From: Bacteroidia bacterium
Lineage (GTDB): Bacteria; Bacteroidota; Bacteroidia; J057
Reading direction: 5' to 3'
NCBI GenBank assembly: GCA_033391075.1
Contig: JAWPMV010000001.1
Location: 5,208,001-5,272,000, forward strand
Length of the DNA: 64,000 nt
The notes under the pieces: generated by a model
Told to the model about the DNA's origin: nothing
The model's input: only the letters and a program-made list of their open reading frames with translations
Database searches by the model: none
Position numbers and translations under genes: made by a program
Shown here: positions 61,530 to 64,000 of the stretch, one piece after another
Layout: each line of letters begins with the position of its first letter
Numbering within the stretch: position 1 is the stretch's first letter

Positions 61530-61587
61530 GTGTTCTGGTGTTCTCTTGTTCTTGTGCCCTAAGCAGAACACCAGAACCCATGAACAC
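61530..61587. repeat. Octamer hairpin element, copy H
   Basis: The left arm is GTGTTCTG GTGTTCTC TTGTTCTT; the right arm on the other strand is GTGTTCAT GGGTTCTG GTGTTCTG. It fills the gap between the TetR stop (61591) and the UbiB-kinase start (61518). Confidence 0.72.
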
Positions 61588-61590
61588 GTT

Positions 61591-62223
61591 TTACCTTCCC
61601 TGAATCACATATTTCGCAAAGTCGAAACCGGAATCCAGTGCATTGGGTTGAATGAGGTCGAAAAAGAAATTGATTCCCTTTTCTATAAAAGCATCCGTTT
61701 TCTCAAAGTTGGCACTTCCATCTCCCAACCAATAATTAAAAATCGTGGCGGCTTTACCCCAAAGTGCCTGTCGGTAGGTACGGGTAACTAGCCAGCGGTC
61801 TGCAATCTCATCACTTTCTATTCCGCCCTTGATCAATTTCCGAGCAAATGAGACAAAAGTCGATTTAGTATTTTGAAGATAAGCCTGGCCAACAAAGGGC
61901 GTAGGGTCTTGCTCGTGTACAAACTTGACAAAGCTTCTGTGTTCTTGCATTTTCCCAATCCAGGTATAGAAGAAACTCAGGGCTTTTTCCCGGGCAGAAA
62001 ATTCATCAAACTCCTTGCTTCCCTTTAGGGCTTCAAGGGCAGTTTCCATAAAATTGAGAAAGATATCTGCTTCCAGGCTTTTCCAGGAACCATAGAAATT
62101 GTAGATCTCGGCTTCCTCCATCTTCAGGCTTTTAGCAAAAAGAAGGACTGAGCCGGGACGCTCGTTATGCTCTTCTACATAAGATAAATAGGCCTTTTGA
62201 ATCTTTTCTTTGCTTTTGTCCAT
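61591..62223 (-). CDS. TetR-like transcriptional regulator
   Basis: I choose the ATG at 62223 (210 residues) rather than 62280, since the extra 19 residues do not look like protein. A helix-turn-helix lies at about 18-45 (S-V-L-L-F-A-K-S-L-K-M-E-E-A-E-I-Y-N-F-Y-G), with an odd glycine where TetR proteins mostly have F. The C-terminal helical domain is about 130 residues. It is 72 bases upstream of the UbiB-kinase gene and probably co-transcribed. No operator is obvious. Confidence 0.8.
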   Translation of the reverse strand: MDKSKEKIQKAYLSYVEEHNERPGSVLLFAKSLKMEEAEIYNFYGSWKSLEADIFLNFMETALEALKGSKEFDEFSAREKALSFFYTWIGKMQEHRSFVKFVHEQDPTPFVGQAYLQNTKSTFVSFARKLIKGGIESDEIADRWLVTRTYRQALWGKAATIFNYWLGDGSANFEKTDAFIEKGINFFFDLIQPNALDSGFDFAKYVIQGR

Positions 62224-62765
62224 TTCGCTAGCTGAATAAAGAAGTGTACAGTCTGAGTGAATTAGCCGAAATAGCCTCACTCATCCTTATTAGTAACGGA
62301 TGTGAAAAGCCCAGTGTTCGGAAAAAACTGAAAAAATATTTCGTGCACTTCCAAGTGCCGAATTTATTACGCCCTCCCGAAAAAGGTCGTAAATAGCCAA
62401 ATCATGAAATGCCCGAAAATCTGTATCTGAAAGTAAAGAATAAAGGATTCTTGTCTAGTTTTTTTGCTATTAATCCGAAAAGTCGTACAAATTTACCAAA
62501 CCCTACATCAGCATTTTTATGCACATTTTCTCCCAAATATTAGCTATATTATGTGCGTGTTCAATCAAAAATGAAGTCTTACGAGCGTTTTGGTTCAATC
62601 TTTGCAAAAAACGCAATACGCTTGTCAATCCAGAATCATAGAGCTTTAGCCTGTTTTGGCTCAACTCTCCTTCTATGTGAACGCTTGTAAGAATTCTACA
62701 GGATTCCGCATGTTGGCTGATGCCCTTTCAGCTATTTTTGGGACATATTTGAATTCTTGCCCAAC
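62224..62765. other. Divergent intergenic region before the MORN gene (542 bases)
   Basis: This is the longest gap in the window. The part from 62587 to 62696 holds an imperfect tandem repeat: GTTTTGG[T/C]TCAA followed about 30 bases later by ACGCTTGT, twice, with a period near 65 bases. The rest is unremarkable. No coding frame, tRNA or typical -7 box is seen. A small RNA would fit in this space, but nothing proves one. Confidence 0.45.
62587..62696. repeat. Imperfect two-copy direct repeat, period about 65 bases
   Basis: Copy 1 has GTTTTGG at 62587-62593 and ACGCTTGT at 62618-62625; copy 2 has GTTTTGG at 62653-62659 and ACGCTTGT at 62681-62688. Both are followed by AGAAT. Only the blocks agree, not the sequence between, so either an old duplication or two binding sites for the same factors. 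Confidence 0.4.
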
Positions 62766-63785
62766 ATGATAATGAATAATATTTCCAAGATTACCTGCTT
62801 CTTATTCACTATTACCAGCCTGTCTTTTATGCAGGCGCCCCTGTTGGCTCAGTGTATCAAAGGAGATTGTGACTCTGGGAAAGGTGTGTACTCATACCCA
62901 AATGGGGATAACTATAAGGGGGAATGGCGCTCTGCCAAACGGCATGGTAGCGGTACATACAAGACTGCAAACGGGGCCTCTTATGAAGGGGAATGGAAAA
63001 ATGATGAACAACACGGCCAGGGAACCTATTCCTACACCAATGGAGATATCTATGTAGGAGAGTTTAAGAAAGGGAAGATGGACGGACTTGGGGCGTTTAC
63101 TTTTGCGGATGGAAGTGTGTACAAAGGAGAGTGGATAGAGGATAAGCAAAATGGTGAAGGAACCCTTACCTACCTCAATGGAACTGAGATCACAGGAATA
63201 TGGACAAATGGTGTGGTAGAAGGTACAGCTAAATACTTCTACTCGAACGGAGATGTATACGAAGGTGGTTTTTCCCGAAACAAAAGAAATGGTATCGGAA
63301 AAATGATCAACAATCGGGGAGACATCTATTCCGGAAACTGGGTCAATGGAAGAAAAGATGGTGAAGGAAGCATGGAGTTTTCTTCAGGCGTGGTCTACGA
63401 AGGCGAATGGCAGGACGGAAGAATGACCGGAACCGGAAAATTGACTACCCTCGCAGGCTCCATTTACGAAGGTGAATTTAAAAACGGACGTTATTTTGGA
63501 CACGGAAAACTCACTCATTCCAATGGTGATGTATATGAAGGAGAATGGCTAAATGGTCGCCGCCATGGAAAGGGAGTCTATGTATATAGCGATGGCAGCA
63601 GATATGAAGGAGAGTGGAATATGGACAAAAGACACGGGAAAGGCGTTTATGCCTATGCAGATGGCAAAGTATACGAGGGAGATTTCAATTCCGGCAGGAT
63701 GCACGGACAAGGGAAATTGACGAAAGAAAATGGGGAAGAACAGAAAGGTACTTTTGTCTATGGAAAATACAAAGCAAGTAATTAA
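62766..63785 (+). CDS. Secreted MORN-repeat protein
   Basis: I choose the ATG at 62766 (339 residues); a TTG at 62757 and an ATG at 62772 are alternatives. A signal peptide ends near L-L-A-Q (about 29). About thirteen MORN repeats of 23 residues follow, most with Y-x-G-E-W-x-N-G-x-x-x-G-x-G. Two cysteines (C-I-K-G-D-C) precede the first repeat and may form a disulfide. MORN repeats bind lipids or proteins or form rigid rods. The gene is single and has a clear terminator. Its role is unknown. Confidence 0.88.
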   Translation: MIMNNISKITCFLFTITSLSFMQAPLLAQCIKGDCDSGKGVYSYPNGDNYKGEWRSAKRHGSGTYKTANGASYEGEWKNDEQHGQGTYSYTNGDIYVGEFKKGKMDGLGAFTFADGSVYKGEWIEDKQNGEGTLTYLNGTEITGIWTNGVVEGTAKYFYSNGDVYEGGFSRNKRNGIGKMINNRGDIYSGNWVNGRKDGEGSMEFSSGVVYEGEWQDGRMTGTGKLTTLAGSIYEGEFKNGRYFGHGKLTHSNGDVYEGEWLNGRRHGKGVYVYSDGSRYEGEWNMDKRHGKGVYAYADGKVYEGDFNSGRMHGQGKLTKENGEEQKGTFVYGKYKASN

Positions 63786-63815
63786 ACTGAATAAATAGTA
63801 TTGCGTTGTGAACAA

Positions 63816-63848
63816 ATGGGTCAGATATTTATCTGACTCATTTTTTAT
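63816..63848 (+). terminator. Terminator of the MORN gene
   Basis: An 11-base stem with one G-T pair (ATGGGTCAGAT/ATCTGACTCAT) and loop ATTT is followed by six T. It lies 30 bases past the MORN stop. Confidence 0.85.
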
Positions 63849-64000
63849 TAGCCTGATTTTTTTAACCCAAATCAGACAGCGTCAAGCCGTCAGTGAAGGG
63901 GCGATCTGAAGGCTTTAGACAAACAAACACAAGCATATTGGATTCCTTTTCATCTGCGGATAGACTATCAGGAATTTTTACATGCACTCAAATTTACGAT
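63849..64000 (+). other. Window edge, possible start of another gene
   Basis: A plus-strand frame is open from 63897 to the edge (34 codons) with protein-like wording (Y-W-I-P-F-H-L-R-I-D-Y-Q-E-F), but it contains no ATG. It may be the beginning of a gene with an unusual start, a fragment, or chance. Nothing else is visible. Confidence 0.2.

Noticed and set aside
61519-61587. Longer start for the UbiB-kinase
   Set aside because: The extra 23 residues come from translating the octamer hairpin; the ATG at 61518 is the first after it.
63897-64000. Open plus-strand frame at the right edge
   Set aside because: Protein-like wording, but only 34 codons and no ATG; mentioned as edge remark, not called as a gene.
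1-64000. CRISPR array, insertion sequence, prophage or integron
   Set aside because: No regular direct repeats with spacers, no transposase or integrase gene and no phage structural genes are seen. The octamer repeats are within hairpin arms and are not a CRISPR.

Overview
The window comes from the chromosome of a free-living member of the Bacteroidota. The evidence is a TonB-dependent receptor followed by a DUF4249-type lipoprotein, a DUF5723-type protein, a type IX secretion (T9SS) sorting domain, -7 promoter boxes of the form TAnnTTTG, TonB proteins with the N-terminal YGA-LRKRYPK motif, and several lipoproteins with short lipoboxes. Saprospiria or a similar marine lineage would fit, but this cannot be settled from the sequence. 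Base composition is moderate and fairly even, with AT-richer islands near 10.3-11.2 kb and 32.6-34.0 kb. I see no rRNA, tRNA, CRISPR array, insertion sequence or prophage.

Layout. 1-2.4 kb: an SLC13-type permease cut by the window edge and a Rieske oxygenase, both on the minus strand. 2.8-9.6 kb: a 1525-residue SF1 helicase with a C-terminal endonuclease-like domain, a strong terminator, then a TPR sensor histidine kinase. 9.6-13.6 kb, minus strand: a pentapeptide-repeat protein, an ORFan and a long acyl-CoA oxidase-like protein. 13.7-17.6 kb, plus strand: patatin lipase, pdhB, then an ECF sigma factor coupled to a 62-residue protein and a mechanosensitive-channel-like protein. 17.7-21.5 kb, minus strand: lolD, a thioesterase, a lipoprotein, RidA, a small membrane protein and a duplicated-domain secreted protein. 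21.8-28.6 kb: a YbhGFSR-like drug efflux operon with a TolC protein and a TetR regulator, and two copies of one operator. 28.8-32.6 kb: fmt, a membrane protein, tag and, convergent, ggt. 33-34.9 kb: a helical protein of unknown function and a tiny T9SS-sorted protein. 35.2-41.4 kb: a TonB receptor/lipoprotein/DUF5723 cluster. 41.6-45.5 kb: a choice-of-anchor protein, an FKBP_N-thioredoxin fusion, a CheY-like regulator and a hybrid kinase.

45.5-58.7 kb is one long minus-strand block. Read in the direction of transcription it is exbB, three exbD-type genes with a small membrane protein between them, two tonB genes, purN-purH, then mreB-mreC-mreD-mrdA-rodA. It joins energy supply to the outer membrane, purine synthesis and the rod-shape machinery. 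59-64 kb carries a THUMP RNA methyltransferase, a TetR/UbiB-kinase pair and a MORN-repeat protein.

The most unusual signal is not a gene. Eight intergenic elements (about 2.5, 20.6, 21.8, 28.7, 30.2, 53.3, 54.4 and 61.5 kb) are imperfect hairpins of 50-80 bases. Their arms are built from short tandem copies of a degenerate octamer, GTGTTnnG on the left arm and its complement on the right. Each copy has its own octamer wording that is largely matched by its own opposite arm. Other points of interest are the helicase-nuclease as a defence candidate, a GC-rich leader with alternative hairpins in front of one tonB gene, and a terminator inside the exbB-exbD operon.
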